From positions 4,017,001 through 4,081,000 of the forward strand of contig CALZFC010000021.1 in the NCBI GenBank assembly GCA_945643635.1: a stretch of 64,000 nucleotides of DNA, read 5' to 3'. The translations under genes and the position numbers were made by a program. Positions 37,801 to 50,898 of this stretch are shown here, piece by piece. The stretch is from Allodiplogaster sudhausi. Lineage: Eukaryota; Nematoda; Chromadorea; Rhabditida; Diplogasteridae. The notes beneath the pieces are model-generated. The model did no database searches. It worked only from the letters and a program-made list of their open reading frames with translations, and was not told the origin of the DNA. Position 1 is the stretch's first letter, and each line of letters begins with the position of its first letter.

Positions 37801-39701
37801 CGCATTTTTAAGTTCTTATCTCTTTCCTCTTCAACCACTCGCTCACGATCTCTTAATAATATTGCTAATCGCAAGACCATTTGCTGTAGTGGAAGTGGAG
37901 CAGTGTTTAGACAGAAGGCAAACTCCCCCCCCCCCCCCCAATCAATCGCAAGTTTTAGGGTGAAGTGAATGTGTTATGCATGTACCATGAGATACGCTCC
38001 TGGAGAAGCCCCTGGAAGAAAGCAAAATGAAAATGGTGTTTTGATGCTGTGAAGCCATAGAAACCTAACATCATGATAATAAAGAATAAATCCGAACCAC
38101 AGTTTATCATGGAAAATTTTACCACTAGCTAAATCTGCTGAGATCCTCTTTTCACGTGAACCTTTTAGTTTAACACTCTCAAACAGCGAATTCTCCAGGG
38201 AGCTGGCATGCACATACATACATATACGCGATATATTCAAAAGTTAAAATATTTATCGTGAATCTTCTTAGAATTTTAAAATTTTTTGTTAATTTAGTAT
38301 TTTTTGCGCTAGTAAGCTAGTGATGATGGGTTTTTTTTACGGAATACTCCAAATACACAATATTATATAATTTGATTATATTGGCAATAATGTTTTTGCC
38401 CCCGCGCTGTAGTGTAGACATGTGTTTTCGACCAAGTTCTGTTTCCCATCAAGCCAACATGTTTACTTCGTCCTTTTCGTCGGTGCGGTGAGCACGTGCC
38501 CACTCGCTTTTCCGCCTCCATCTCGTCATCCCACCCTCTCTCTTTCTCTCTCGCACTCCCTCTTCCTCGTTCTCTCTACGCTATTTTTCTTTATCCGTCA
38601 TACTCCTTCCTCTCTTTCCCTTTTCTATTCTTCCCAAGGGTCGCCGCTGCCTGCACAATGCTATAGCCAACAGTGCCTTGTCCTCTCTGAAGTGGAATTG
38701 GCCTCCTGGCAAAGCCTTTCCAACCCTTCTGCTCCTCTCCGATGCTAGACATGGTAAGTTCTTAGATTAAAAAGAATTAAACACCGCCAGCACTTCCCAC
38801 TAAGCCGCCTTTTCGTTGTTATTGTTGTTATTAAAAGTCGCACTGATTTTTATTCTTGAATAATTTAGCTTATTGTGTTCTGTCAAATATGCATACAGAG
38901 AAAGAAAAAGCGGCGAGGATCATTGTGTTCTACAATAAATTTATATAAAATTTTTATTTTAAAAATGGATTAAAATAGGCATCGAATACATAGTATCTGC
39001 TTTCCTATTGAATATTCTCCTTATCCTTTCAACTTCTTCTACCGATGTTCCCTCCTTAGCATTAGATTTCACTCCAGAAGTCTATCTTTAGCCCGCTTTT
39101 CAACTCATTACTGCTCAACATTAAAGTCGTTAACTGTTTGGCTGAGCTTTTCCACCTTTCTTCCATTTTTTGCTGCCATGTATTTCTCAAAAGTGCCGTA
39201 GAAATGCATGGCTCCATCTGAATTCCTTCCTTGTATATGTGTCAGGCGATGCTTATTTTAAGGTTGAAAACAATATGAAACAATTGAGAAAGACACGCAT
39301 TTCATGTAGCAAAATATGATGAATTTAATTATTTTCACTGCAAATTTTCTTATTGGTGTCTGTTCGCCCAGTCTACAAAGCTACCATATTTCCAATGCCG
39401 TTAATGTTGTTTTGATGTTATAAGCATGCTCTCATAGTTTGCTCCGTGGATCGCTATTTGTTATGGTGGCGCAGCCTGTCACGGAATGGAGATCTGCCCT
39501 TTACACGACCGGTCTCTTGAAGAAAAAAAAGGCGGAGACGAGATGGTCTCTGTAAATAGGAAAGAGCAACATAGGGGTGGGTGCTTGCTTGAGGGATGAG
39601 GAGAGAGATAGAGAGATTGTATAATGGGTGGACAGAGAGATGTTGATTATTAGTTGCTTCTACAGGGCAAATCTACTCGCACTCCCCGTAGTGCAAATTG
39701 A
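34815..39701 (+). CDS. Tentative Ser/acidic-rich gene, or 5' exons of pdk-1
   Basis: Not recognised as a family. Three exons are good: 34,798-34,872 (Met at 34,815, MNGSEQISPKQSGRRFTAH), 35,052-35,137 (ISDSGSETEEEPSSDDDE) and 35,378-35,488 (ASMSSSSDENSEW ... RRTHSFAGLTAR). They have matching phases, GT-AG borders and GC-rich third positions. Weaker candidates continue in frame: 38,639-38,753 with an ideal ATG|GTAAGT donor, 39,475-39,551, and 39,666-39,701 ending in TGA, for a total of 160 residues. The last three lie in pyrimidine-rich DNA and may be chance. The third exon ends in phase 0, as required to splice to the first pdk-1 exon at 46,914, which itself lacks a convincing start codon, so exons 1-3 could instead encode the disordered N-terminus of PDK-1 across an 11.4-kb intron. 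The Ser/acidic composition suggests an intracellular, phosphorylatable disordered region. Confidence 0.4.
35640..35810. repeat. Dispersed repeat copy, matches 60-170
   Basis: CCCTCCTCC, then AACCGCa/cAC...AACCGC, CTCGC, ATgAGaGAGaGC and AAACACC(t/c)AA occur in the same order at both places. The copies are diverged. Confidence 0.5.
36000..37050. repeat. Pyrimidine-rich low-complexity DNA
   Basis: Almost continuous CT repeats at 36,460-36,650 and 36,840-36,890, with related CT-rich unique-looking islands between. Long plus-strand frames translate as Ser-Leu-Ser-Pro repeats and are not genes. Confidence 0.8.
37051..37533. repeat. 69-bp minisatellite, seven copies
   Basis: A unit beginning CTCTCCTTCTCTCTCGTTCT and ending TTTCTCTCTGTTT repeats seven times head to tail, with few substitutions. 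Because 69 is divisible by three, all plus frames stay open, producing spurious 190-209-residue ORFs of Ser-Leu repeats. Units differ mainly at one site (CATTCT versus CTCTCT). Confidence 0.95.
37534..38638. repeat. CT-rich intergenic DNA with C15 run
   Basis: CT-rich to 37,860, a run of 15 C at 37,925-37,939, then AT-rich DNA, then CT-rich from 38,530. No gene recognised. Confidence 0.6.
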
Positions 39702-40139
39702 CAGAGTGACTGTGGCGGTCGGGGGCTGGAAAATAGTACGTTTGTGGCACTCCCCCCCTCCCACATATCTTTCCTGGTCATACTACGAATATTGTTGCCT
39801 ATATGACGCGATTAGTGAACGAATCAAAAGGAATAAGTTCCCGGTTTTCTTTACTTTTCTCTCGCAGTCAAAGTAATCTCCTGGATATAACGCTTATTGT
39901 TAGCGATACCCAAACCATTGTCGAGTAAAGGTCCCGGGAATTTTTCAAGGCTGTATTTCTTTCTTTCTTTCATTCTTTCATTATTTCCTTCTTTTCTTTC
40001 CTTTCCTTTCATTAATTTTTTTTTGTTTAGTTATCCGTCAAATAGTTGTAGAGGTATAGCTGGAGAAAAGCGATTTTTCAAATCCTCCGTGTTACAAGTA
40101 ATCATGGTCTTTTGTCGTGGATGTGAACCGAGTAGCAAA

Positions 40140-40206
40140 CGAAGCACATGTGGTAGAGCAGCCGACTCATGAGTAGGTGGCCCGGGTTCGAACCCCGGTG
40201 CCTCCA
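40140..40206 (+). mobile_element. tRNA-like sequence, probably SINE head or tRNA pseudogene
   Basis: A perfect T arm (CCGGG-TTCGAAC-CCCGG, 40,182-40,198) with B box GGTTCGAACCC, an A-box-like TGGTAGAGCAG at 40,151, and a 3' half TGCCTCC-A. The 5' acceptor strand pairs at only five of seven positions and the anticodon stem is broken; a CAT anticodon would sit in the loop. This is typical of tRNA-derived SINEs, not a working tRNA. Confidence 0.6.
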
Positions 40207-41601
40207 TATCTTTGCCAAGTCTAGAACCACCTCTTACCTTACACTTTTTTGCCTTTCCTGTGAAAAGTTCGGTCTTCTATGTTGCTGAGTTGGTTGACCA
40301 TGAGACGCGGTTCTAATTAGAAAATCAGAGTAATTGAATATGCTAATTAACATTTTATAAAGAAAAAAAAAATTGAATGCTAGTGCACCTGGCGCACCTT
40401 TTTCTCCTGGAACTTTCCCGACAAAACAAGATTTACTTCCGAAACATTCCGAGGCAGGTCCAGGAATTATCCGCGGCCTTTTCGATAGATTAAGGCACGA
40501 CAGATCTATAAAGCAAGAAAATGCACTATTGGGTTAGGAAATTTACCATTTGGACGTCCTTATGTTTTCCAAATCGATTTTCCCGGTGCGGCAGTACAAA
40601 TCACAATATCAAAATGACTTCCGGAAGTAGAAGCGTATATCAGAAGGAAGATCGTTAAATTTGTTACAAGCTGAAAGCTGAATCCCTTTTAATATAAATT
40701 CAAGCTCTGCTATGTTTTGTTATAGGTCATAAAATTGGAGTCGACTTACATTTCACATAAGAGTTCATTTGTTAAGACTTTTGTAAATTCTAATTCTTTT
40801 TTACACTGTCAAACAAATCATTGGTATAACAGATGCCCAATTCAGTAAGCAGATTCTTAAGATTTATTTTTTAAAAAAACATCGAATACTTGGAATTTTA
40901 TTGAAAGGGGTTCAGCTGGCAGTGCAGAATGACAGAGTGAAAAGGAGAAGATGCAGAAGGCGCGAGTTAAACTTGGTTACTACTCCAGTGCGAGAATGAC
41001 TCAGTCAGGAAGAGGCTAGCAAAACACCCTCGATTCTTTTCACTCCCTGCCTGCTTTCCGTTTTCTCTCTCTCTCTCTCTCGACTATCTCCCTGTCTGCT
41101 ACTCTCTCCCCCTCTTTCATCCCTCTTTTACTCTATCTCCGTCTCCTTCTCTCTCTCTTTTTATCTTCGTGCCAGTCAGTGTCCTCTATAGTGTAAGTGC
41201 ACATCGCGATAGATGATCTGCTGGCTGCCATTGATTTGTGGTTAATACGCAAACGAATTCCACTTTCTCGCCGTCAATATTTCTGACGACCTATCTGGAG
41301 TATGATTTCTAGCGATCGTTTCACAAACGTGCTAATTCTGCCAATATTAGATCATACATACATAGGTAGGGATATCTACATACTTGCATATTGCATATAC
41401 AAACCTATCCGGATGTCTTTCATACGTTTCATTTTAAGACCGTTCGCTATTCAGCAGTCATATAAATTTTTCGTATTTTTCTAACTTCCGATCATTCAAA
41501 TGTGCATCACCTGCTGCCAAAAATGTCTTCACTGTTGGTTTGCATCTACATAACAAGCGAATGGCTTCGGCTTCCCCAGAGGTTGTGAAGCCAGCTCTCT
41601 T
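40207..41601. other. Intergenic DNA, no gene recognised
   Basis: AT-rich with a CT-rich block at 41,060-41,160. Confidence 0.5.
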
Positions 41602-42248
41602 CGAAAGCTCTCGTCGAGTAGATGACGAAATAAAAAAATTGCAAACGGATTATATGTATCGATCGGAGTTTTGAAAGTTGTCAAAAATTTGATCTCGCCG
41701 ATTTAGTCTGTAATTCTTAATTAAGGCATTTGCAGCCCCAAACGTTGAAAAATCAAATGGGGTTTTTATATACGGAATAGCAACGAGTTCACCTTGCATA
41801 AAATATGAGATTCAGTTAGAAATAATGCATCCGAAGTTGTTTAAGGTAATATAATTAACGTTTTTGAGATATATTTGTATTTTTCGGTCTATTGTATTTT
41901 ATATCGCGATTAATATACAAACTATTATTTTACACGTTAAAAGCGACTTATAAATGTGGAATTAGCGCCGTACAGCTCAAAATTGTTTCATAAAAATTGC
42001 CTGAACCTCGTACAAAACAGGCAATTTGAAAAATGGCCTAAAACATTTTTGCTCCGAATTGTTCCGAAATTGAGTAAAATTTTATGTACCCAACAAACAC
42101 GCATACATCAAGTTAAGAGTCGATAAAGATGGCACATATCGTGAAAATGGTGATTTTGGGGGAATTTCCGGAGTTTCGGGTAAATATGAACAGCTTGGAA
42201 TTTTTTTTATTATGATTTTCGTTTTCTACTCCACGAGAGCTTTCAAAC
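41602..42248. mobile_element. 650-bp terminal-inverted-repeat element, no transposase
   Basis: Left end GAAAGCTCTCGTCGAGTAG then GACGAAA(T)A is mirrored, as reverse complement, at 42,205-42,248, over about 40 bases with few mismatches. The interior has stops in all frames. The relative at 29,422 shares interior words in the same order. Confidence 0.75.
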
Positions 42249-42410
42249 GGTATATACATAGCTCATTTCATAACCTCGGGGGGAACAAGACCATTCCCTT
42301 GTAAGATAAGCTTTCTTGCCGACTAATCATTGTCCAGCGTCAGCGAATTCCATCTTCATTAATTAGCACCGTAAATTACTACTTTACACTCTACTTCTTA
42401 AGATAATTTG

Positions 42411-42473
42411 TGGCGTGGGTAGACTCGAGCATATTTACATTCATGGCGTGGGTAGACTCGAGCATATTTACAT
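42411..42473. repeat. 33-bp tandem duplication
   Basis: TGGCGTGGGTAGACTCGAGC... occurs twice, 33 bases apart, identical over 30 bases. Near-identity implies a recent duplication. Confidence 0.95.
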
Positions 42474-45400
42474 CCGTATCCATCGCGCACTTGGGAAGTC
42501 ACTTCCTTCGTCTTAAAGATCACTCCATTTGAACAGTTCCCATGTCACTTTATCGGTCAGTGTTCCCACTCCGCTATTCCTTTTTCTCTCGTTTAATCTA
42601 ACGAGTTGTGTCGCACTGCACTTTTAGTCTTCTTTTTCATACGTGCTGCATCCGCTGTTTCCATGCCATTTTTCTATTTCCCTTCAGTGTGCACACTTCT
42701 CTTCTTCCCTCTCTTACTCCCCTCCTTCTATCGCTCTCGCGTTCAGTTATCCAACTATACAGGTTCACATAACTTGTATCACGAGACACCATTCTAATAC
42801 TTTTAGCTAGCTTCCATTTTCTTCGCCTTCTATCTTACTTCTGTTTGGCCTGTCGGAATTCAAGAATGATGAGGATATGACTTTTCGTTGTCTCTTCACA
42901 GAGTTTTCCCTCTTCACAGAGTTTTTCCTCTTCTGCGTTCGTTGGAGCGATCATTTATGTAGCTTCTTTCTGTACCCGGCCATGTTTATGTTGATGCCGT
43001 GTTGTTTTTCATGGCTATGAGAACATGCCAGGTGACATGTCAGTGTCTAGCCAACCACGTGTCTTTTTTGACTAACGTGAGTGTTAAACCCCCCCCCCCC
43101 CCCGATTTCAGCGATTTAGAGACGAATCTCGCGCTCGCCGTGCAATGTTATAGTAGATGTTCTAGCTAAATTTTCTTGCCAGTTCACCATTTCCTGTATT
43201 TGATTGTCTCGCGAAGATTTTGACACGCAGAATTTAGAATACGACATCCTTTTATAAGCACTTGGTATGGAAAAAGTGAAATATTTTCAGTATAATACCT
43301 GCAAATTGTTTCAATCGCAACAGACAATATAATATTGAAAGCCTTCGTGACAACATTTCGTCCTCCTACACAGAGACACGTCTATCTTCACATTTTCGGG
43401 CCCAATTGCTTATTTTTTTTAAAGATGCACTCTTATGAATACTTCCACTAGCCAGTATTAAAAAAAATTTCTTCGTCTGTTTTTCCCGTCGTACTGCTTA
43501 CTATAGCAAGGAAGTTGAAAGAATCGTAGTGGCGGAATGCACAAATGACGAAGGGTCCGCTTTTTGACTCAAAACACCGTCCTTGCATATGTAGAATTAA
43601 TTAATAGATTGTACAATGTCGTTACCAGTGCCCGTGCAGTAGTCGCTGCCTGTTTTGCACTTGCAGACTCTGTGAAGCTTGCAATCTTATTTGCGACATA
43701 CCCTCTATTTCTCTTATTTCGATTTACATATACTCTCTCCCTCTCTCTCTCTCTCTTTCTCTCTCACTTTGTGTTTTTGTCTCATCATTCTTTCGCTTGT
43801 CCTCCTCCACTCTTTCTAGAATTCATTTTTTTTCTTTTCCGACAGTAAATTGTTTTTTTAGTCTTTACCTTATCAAAGCAAACCTCTCTATTTTGCTGTC
43901 ACTATCTCACCTTTCCTCCGGCACTCTCTTTCAATCACCTCTCTTTCATCCACTACACCATGGTGTAGTGCACTACATCATCCATCACACTTGATTTCGT
44001 AGTCGGTTCTCTCTTCGGACCTGCTCTGCTTTTCCATCCTGTTGTGATGCGGTTCGTTTTATACTCTTTCTCTCAATTCTCACCATCTCTTACGCTCTTT
44101 TCACCCTTCCCCCTCTTCCCTTTCTTCTACCTCACTCTATCTACTACCTACTCTCTAAATCTCTCACACCCACTCGCTTCGGCCATTCTCTCGTCTTCTC
44201 CCACCTCACTCCCTCCATCGTTTTAATGAAAGATGTTTTGCTGTATATATCATCTGAGATACATTACATAATGAGTATAGGGCTTGCCTTATCTATGACG
44301 CTGATTTGGGTAGAGTTCTCAACATTCATGGGAAGGTTTTCTATAGTATTAGGAGTAGGAATGGTGAGTGTGTTGCGAATATTGTTATTGCTATCCTTCG
44401 ACAGTTTGCATTTCCTTCGCTTTACGGCATGTAAAAGTGAGAGCGAAAGGGACACACCTTCTTCCTTCCCCTGCTGCCTCTAGAGATATCGCCTGCTAGG
44501 CCAGGGATCTAGTACGCGACTAGCCAATACCAGCTAAACGCAATGTTCTCGCCGGTTAAAGAGCTCTCTGTGTACTTCCTGGGTCTCGTTCTCGTTTCTC
44601 TCCCATTCTCTTTCGATCTTCTATTGTCCCTCTCTCTCTCCTTCTCGATTTCTGTTTCACAACTTCTCTCTTTCCCCGTCACTCTCGGTTGACTCATTCC
44701 TTTCATTGTTGGTCAAATTCCAGTCTTCCCTGACCGTGAATCAGGGAGAGGCCCTCCGGCGCTAGTTGCTGCCTTGCTTGGCGCGTGCATGCGTCATCGA
44801 TTGTTTGTCAAAGAGTGCGTTCCACTTCCACGTTATTTCTCCATCTCTCCCACTTTCACTCTCTTCCTTTCTTTCTCACACCCCCCTGACTCTCTTTCTC
44901 CCAATCTCTCTTTCGTTCTCACTCTCTCACCTTCCCTCTCTCACTCTCTCTCTTCTCTTCATCTTGCAGTTGCACTCCTGCAATCAGCGGCTTCTTCTAT
45001 TTCTTGCTTCATCGCTTACATAAAATAAACAAGACCGGCATCATTCTCATCCGTATCATCCAGCATATACAAAAGTTATAAATAATTATATAAATATAAA
45101 TATATATCTTAACATGTCTCTTTTGTTAGTATCGATGTTATCTTTCAAAATACTTATTCTCTCGCGCAATGGTTGTTTCACGGCTTCAACAGTTCGCTCT
45201 CCTTTATTACAAACATTACTCGCTTTGCCTCACTTACGTCTTCCTCCTCTTTCCATCTCGTCTATCTCTGTCTACTCTCACTATCTCTCCCTCTCTCCTT
45301 GTCTCTCCCTCTTCCCTTTCTCGCTGTCTGCCAATCCTTGCACACTCGCTGTTGCTCCCCTGTCCCAGTTGGATGGGGGCGTGGCCAGCCTCCCTCAGAG

Positions 45401-46381
45401 TGCAGCGCAAACAACAAGCCCCTGTCATCTCATTCATTCTTTCTCCCTTGCGTGTCGACTATGCAATGGAAAACAGATTTCTGGTTTCTCTCCCTATTCT
45501 CCGCTTTCTCTAATTATCCTTTCCCTATTTTTTCTCTCCCTCTCTTGTTATCTTTCTAATTCTGCTCACGCGTTTTTCGATATAAAATTTTTCGTCATAA
45601 CTTGTCTTTTCACTGAATTCCACTAATGTGTTCTCGCACTTTCTTCCGACTCTCTTTATCTTTAAGCTTGATGCCTCCACTTTGCACATCCTGCTTTTAC
45701 CTTCTCTTATTTCGCATAGCTTCCAAATTCTGTTTCTCAATTCACCCAACTTTTACACGCGCAAGGCTGTGTTTCATTAAGCCATTTCGCTTCAATTTTG
45801 ATCGTGCACCTGCATTCTGGTTGAATTTGAATACATTGGATCTTCTCTATTAAGCGTTGTGCCAATCCCACAATCTTTTTCTCGCATTTTCTCTAGCTCT
45901 TTGTCAGATTTCTGTCACCATTACGCTTCCAAGAGATTCGCTCATCTCATCTGATTATTGTTTGATTTGGAAACCATCGATCCTTCATCTGGTAGCGTCA
46001 TGTAAGTTTAAAGTGGCCAGATATCTCTTGTTGAAATAAAGAATTGCTAAAAGTCTTCCAGCGTATCCTTTAACTGTTCACATATAGTTCAATATGGTTC
46101 TGCTATTCAAGTGACTACTACGCTACGGAAGATATGCGCTAATTCATTCTCAGTTCTTAGGTTAGTGCCTTCTGTTCAGCAGAGAGAAAACTGAAAACAA
46201 GACCGCCTCGTTGTATTTTTCTCGTGTAGTTCGTTGTTCCCCGCTTGCGACATTGTTTGTTTAAAGAGCGAAATGTTGAGGAGTGCAGGAGCTACGACTA
46301 GAGAAAGTAAGAGAAAGAGAGGGAAAGAGAGAGAAAACGAAAGAAAGCGAAATAAAGGGAGAGAACGAGACAGCAAGAGAC

Positions 46382-46433
<52 letters not shown>

Positions 46434-46571
46434 CGAGACAGCAAGAGAGGGAGAGAGAGAGAACGAGATAGGGAGAGAGAGAGAACGAGATATTGAAAGA
46501 GAGACAGAGAAAGAGATATGTAAGTGAGAAAGAAAGAAGGCTTGGTTATGATGATTCTCCGCTGACTCTCC
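42474..46571. repeat. Long CT-rich intergenic or intronic DNA
   Basis: CT-rich blocks at 43,730-43,770, 44,050-44,220, 44,580-44,680, 44,830-44,960 and 45,260-45,340; a run of 15 C at 43,089-43,103; a GA repeat at 46,300-46,520. No confirmed exon. It is either the spacer before pdk-1 or its first intron. Confidence 0.6.
46383..46431. repeat. (GA)n microsatellite
   Basis: About 40 uninterrupted bases of GA inside a 220-bp purine-rich region. Confidence 0.95.
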
Positions 46572-46670
46572 ATGGCCGGGCAGCTTGCTAAGACGATAAG
46601 GGGGCGCCAGCGCCTGCTCACATTTGGCAGCTGCTTGCGCGTGCTCCAGACAAACACGCAGGAATGGGGC
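46572..46670 (+). CDS. Candidate first coding exon of pdk-1
   Basis: An ATG followed by 32 GC-rich codons (MAGQLAKTIRGRQRLLTFGS...) ends at a GT after Trp-Gly (phase 0). It would join in frame to 46,914, which needs a start codon from upstream. Without splicing the frame stops at 46,713. No family match supports it, and the exons at 34.8-35.5 kb are a rival explanation. Confidence 0.35.
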
Positions 46671-46913
46671 GTTCTCCTTGCATCTGCCACTTCCCCCTCG
46701 TCATCCGAGCTCTAATTAAAGAATGTTGTGGCACAAAGGGCGGTACTCTGTGCTATAGCTCACTCATATCATCTTAACAACATACATACATGGCAATTGC
46801 AGACAAATTTAATCTTTGGGTGGTTTATTTACTGATAATGTTCTACCTTCAAGCGTGAGTTATAGTAGTGTTAACTGATTCTTAAAAGAGCCAAATAAGA
46901 ACCGGGTTTGCAG

Positions 46914-49900
46914 ACTCGCAGAAAGTTAGCTGCCGTTGCCGAAGGGGAAGAGGCGTGCGCATCCGGAGGCATGCGCACCTCCACTGACGACAGCGCCCTA
47001 GAACAGGCGAGGCGGCCTCTTCCGCTCGACACGCTCTCCCCGAAACACTTCATCTTCATTCGACAAATTGGCGAAGGCGCTTTCTCCACCGTACGATTTG
47101 CACATACAATTTATATGAGAAAAATGTGTATTAAATGATGTCAACTGAACAATTTGGGGTTTTCAATATAATCGAGCATGTTCTCCATAAATTTAGAACA
47201 CTACCCTGTTGGCCTCTCCTGACGATATCAAAAATAGTTAAAATGCTGATTTGAGAACTTTTCGAATATTCAGGAATGGCAAATATAGATGTAGATTTAC
47301 ACTCCTACGATTATATCTTTGTAGTTCATTTCCTTTCAAAATACGGTTCAAAATTTAAAACAAATTATAAAAATGGAACTGAACATCCTCCTGCTGTTTG
47401 TGTGCTTGCGCTTACAATTTGCTTGCGGCTCGTCTTGGGTCTCCTTTTCCCTCCTTCAATAAACCTCTTTGGTGTTATAAGCCACGTGAGCTCCTAATAA
47501 ATAATGCAACTTATTGAAAGAAATAAGTTTTCCAGATAGAACTGAGCGAAGAATGAGGCTTCAAACCATATATTGGTCATCGATGGTATCGAGCATCGGA
47601 GTTCTTGTCACGGGTGCGGTGTATGGCCCTTTGAAATTAGAAACTTAAACGTAATTTTACATTGACTTTTCTGTAAATCATGTGATATCACTTACCCCAC
47701 GGCAAAAAGCGCCCATGTCTTGTAAAGCGATTATCCTTTAATATTAGCACACTTCAGATACGAAGCGCTGTAAACATTTTAAATTTAAAGGTTCACCAAA
47801 CTGGACCATCCTTTTTTTACGTTAGCAAGGTAATCCATTAGAGAAAAAAACACGATATGAATCGAAACGAATAAGGGATCACAAGCGGCATCGGAATGAC
47901 CAGTGGGGAATTGCATGACTCATTTGTGCGCTGTTTTTTTTGAGATTATTATTATTTTTACTTTGCAAAAGAATGCGTGTGCATAATGTATCATCACTCA
48001 TGGAAGGGCTGGTAAACATGACCATACATAAAAGAGACGCGTGTGAAAATAGTATCCTAATAAGTTACTGAGAAGGTATAACATATGATTCGCTATGGAA
48101 TGGAACAAAAAAAGCGATTGCATAGGCTGGTCAACAACGCTCCAAAGTGCTTAATGGGGTTGTCCCTGATGAGCGATGCACGTTAAAATTCAAAAGTAAG
48201 TCGTTTATACTAACGAATGGGATTGAGAAGAATTTTTAATTGATATAAAAAGTTTCGTTTCCGAATCTTCCGACAGCAAGAGCTATTCGCATGCAGAAAA
48301 CCAGAATTTTTGGAATTTAGGGTTTTTGGCCAGTATCCTGGTGAGGTAGGGTTTTTCGTCAGAAGCAGCTTGATCAGACAGCAAAACTCAAATTTGTATA
48401 AACACGTATCAAAACTCATTAATATGGGTTTATACAAATTAATCATTTAAATTTATGTACTTTTTCAAGTTTAGGTGTACAAAGTTCGTGAGGTAATGAC
48501 GAAGAACGACTACGCCATTAAAGTGGTCACTAAGTCGCATGCTCGTCGAGAACAGAAGGTATGTTGGGGTTCCTAAAAATTTAAAATAAGTATTCTAAGT
48601 AAAGATCACCGTTAATTTAAGCTTCTTGGCAAGAATACACGCGAAATGAATTGTTTTGAATCATGTAGCATGTATCTCTCGTTCTCGGATCTCTCATTTC
48701 CACAACTGCATCGCGCTTCTCTGACATCTCTGTCTCTCACCACTTCGTGAAAATGCAACTTTCTTCATTTCTTTCTTACTTTCTTTCCTTCTTACTTTCT
48801 TACTTTCCTTCTTACTAACTTTCTTTCCTTCTTAATCTTTTTGTTTTCCTTTTTTCTTACTTTCTTTCCTCCTTTCGTACTTTGTTTCTTACTTTCCTAC
48901 TTATTTTATTCCTACTTACTTTCTGTCTGACTTTCTGACTTTCTTTCCTTATTTCGTACATTGTTTCCGACTTTCAATCTTAGTTATTTTCTTCATTCTT
49001 TACTTTCTCACCTTTTTGCTTCCTTGCCATCTTTCTTTCAAACTTTCTTTCATACGTCTTTCTAGATGCTATGAAATCCGACGAAAAATGTTCTTTCTCA
49101 AGTTGCTCCATTGTTCTCAAGAACTATATATTTCATCACTTGATTTTTTAAAGAATTCATCCTGTACTATATCAAATGGTTGTTAATTTGGCCGGACAAT
49201 AGCATCACAGGCAAAAAACAACAAATTCTCGTTGTTACAAGTTCAAATGGTCTTGTCCTTCCTATGTACATATGTATGTTCGCCTTCCTTGTAGATCGCG
49301 TTTTATCGTTTTTGTTTAAAGCATCATTGCGGAAAGAGAAATGAGGAAAACCTATGTGAATACGTAAAGAGCGAAGTACTGACTAACCATAAGATAAAAG
49401 CCTACCTGTTCTCTCCCTCTCTCTATCGCTTCTTGATACTTTTTTCCTTTAATAGACTTCAATCGATATTTTAGAACATTCAGCAATATACATATCCCCC
49501 AATTAGATAATGTAATGTTGTGATTGATCTATAACAGACAGCTAGGAAATAGACCGTACAACTCTACATCTGCCAGGGTTAGATTCGTACGATCTACAGT
49601 TCCTGGTGGATTCATGAAGCCAGTTAAGAAATATGGCTTCTGAATGTTGGAAAGCCTATTAACTATTGTTAGTGATAGACAAAAGCGCTTTTTCAATACG
49701 GACTCCTGCACAACATCACTTTCAGCACGTTTGGGGTGCGGGCCAAAGTTGACCGCGGTCTTCAAAGTTTGCACAAATAGTTAGCATCTAATTTCCACAA
49801 CTCAAGTAGCCATCAGAAATTGTTCAATGATTACCTGCGAATATGTGGACATCATTATTACTATAGGCATAGAAGAAAACGATCGATTTTATAATCCTGA

Positions 49901-50863
49901 ACTTTCTGGATCCCAGGCCGAGTGGTGCATGAATCGAGCACTCGAGGAATGCAGTATACAAAAGCATGTTATTAAATTGCAATTAGACTAAACATCCGTC
50001 CTTGGGATGTATTAAAATGTAACTAAAACAAAATTTCAATAAAAACTACCCGGATATCAAAGAAATAAATTTTTTTGTCCATCATGCCTATATGTATGTT
50101 CATTATGGGTGATTTGAGGTATTGATTTTTTTCTCGATTATTTGTGAATCAAATATCTTGAAAGCAGACGCCTGTCTGTACAAAGAAGCAACCCTGAAAA
50201 TTTCATAAGCATTCTCCTACTTTGAAGAACCAAAAGGTGATAGATAACCTTTTGGGCAGTACTTTATGTACATATAAGTATTAGGGAGAAGAACAGTTGA
50301 TGTTTACCGACAAAGCATATTTTATGGAAGATGTTCCTTGCAGACTCACCTACTCGTCCGCGAGAAAAATGTCATGACACTACTGACACAAGTGTATGGC
50401 GGCCATCCCTTCATCGCCTCCCTCTACTGCACCTTCCAAGATAAAGATCGTATCTGTCAGTTTGTCAAAACATTCTTTAATTTAAAAGTCTCGATCTTTA
50501 GAAGAAATCACAAGTATCATGCATAATGCTATAAATATGCACATAAGTATTTATCTAACACCTAGAGCATACCCAGATAATTATAATATTTTCATCTTAT
50601 CCAAGCGACAATGACTATAAATAAGCTTGTCAGGTTTCCCAATGGTTAATAAAAAAAAATCGATACTTGATTCTCTTATCAAATCATGCCTTTCCCTGCT
50701 CTTTCTTTGTTTTCACAGAAGTGTGGGAATCGCTCTTCTACAAAATATTTATGTCCACTTCTCACTATAGTCCTATGGTTAAAAACACATAATTTACACT
50801 GACTGGCGTGCAAAAGGGATCCAGACGGCAGGTTTCCCAGCCGTAAGCCTATATCTACTTACA

Positions 50864-50898
<35 letters not shown>

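Noticed and set aside
39475..39701. Confident C-terminus for the 34.8-kb gene
   Set aside because: Phase fits, but these exons are short, lie in repetitive pyrimidine-rich surroundings and show weak codon bias; kept only as an option.
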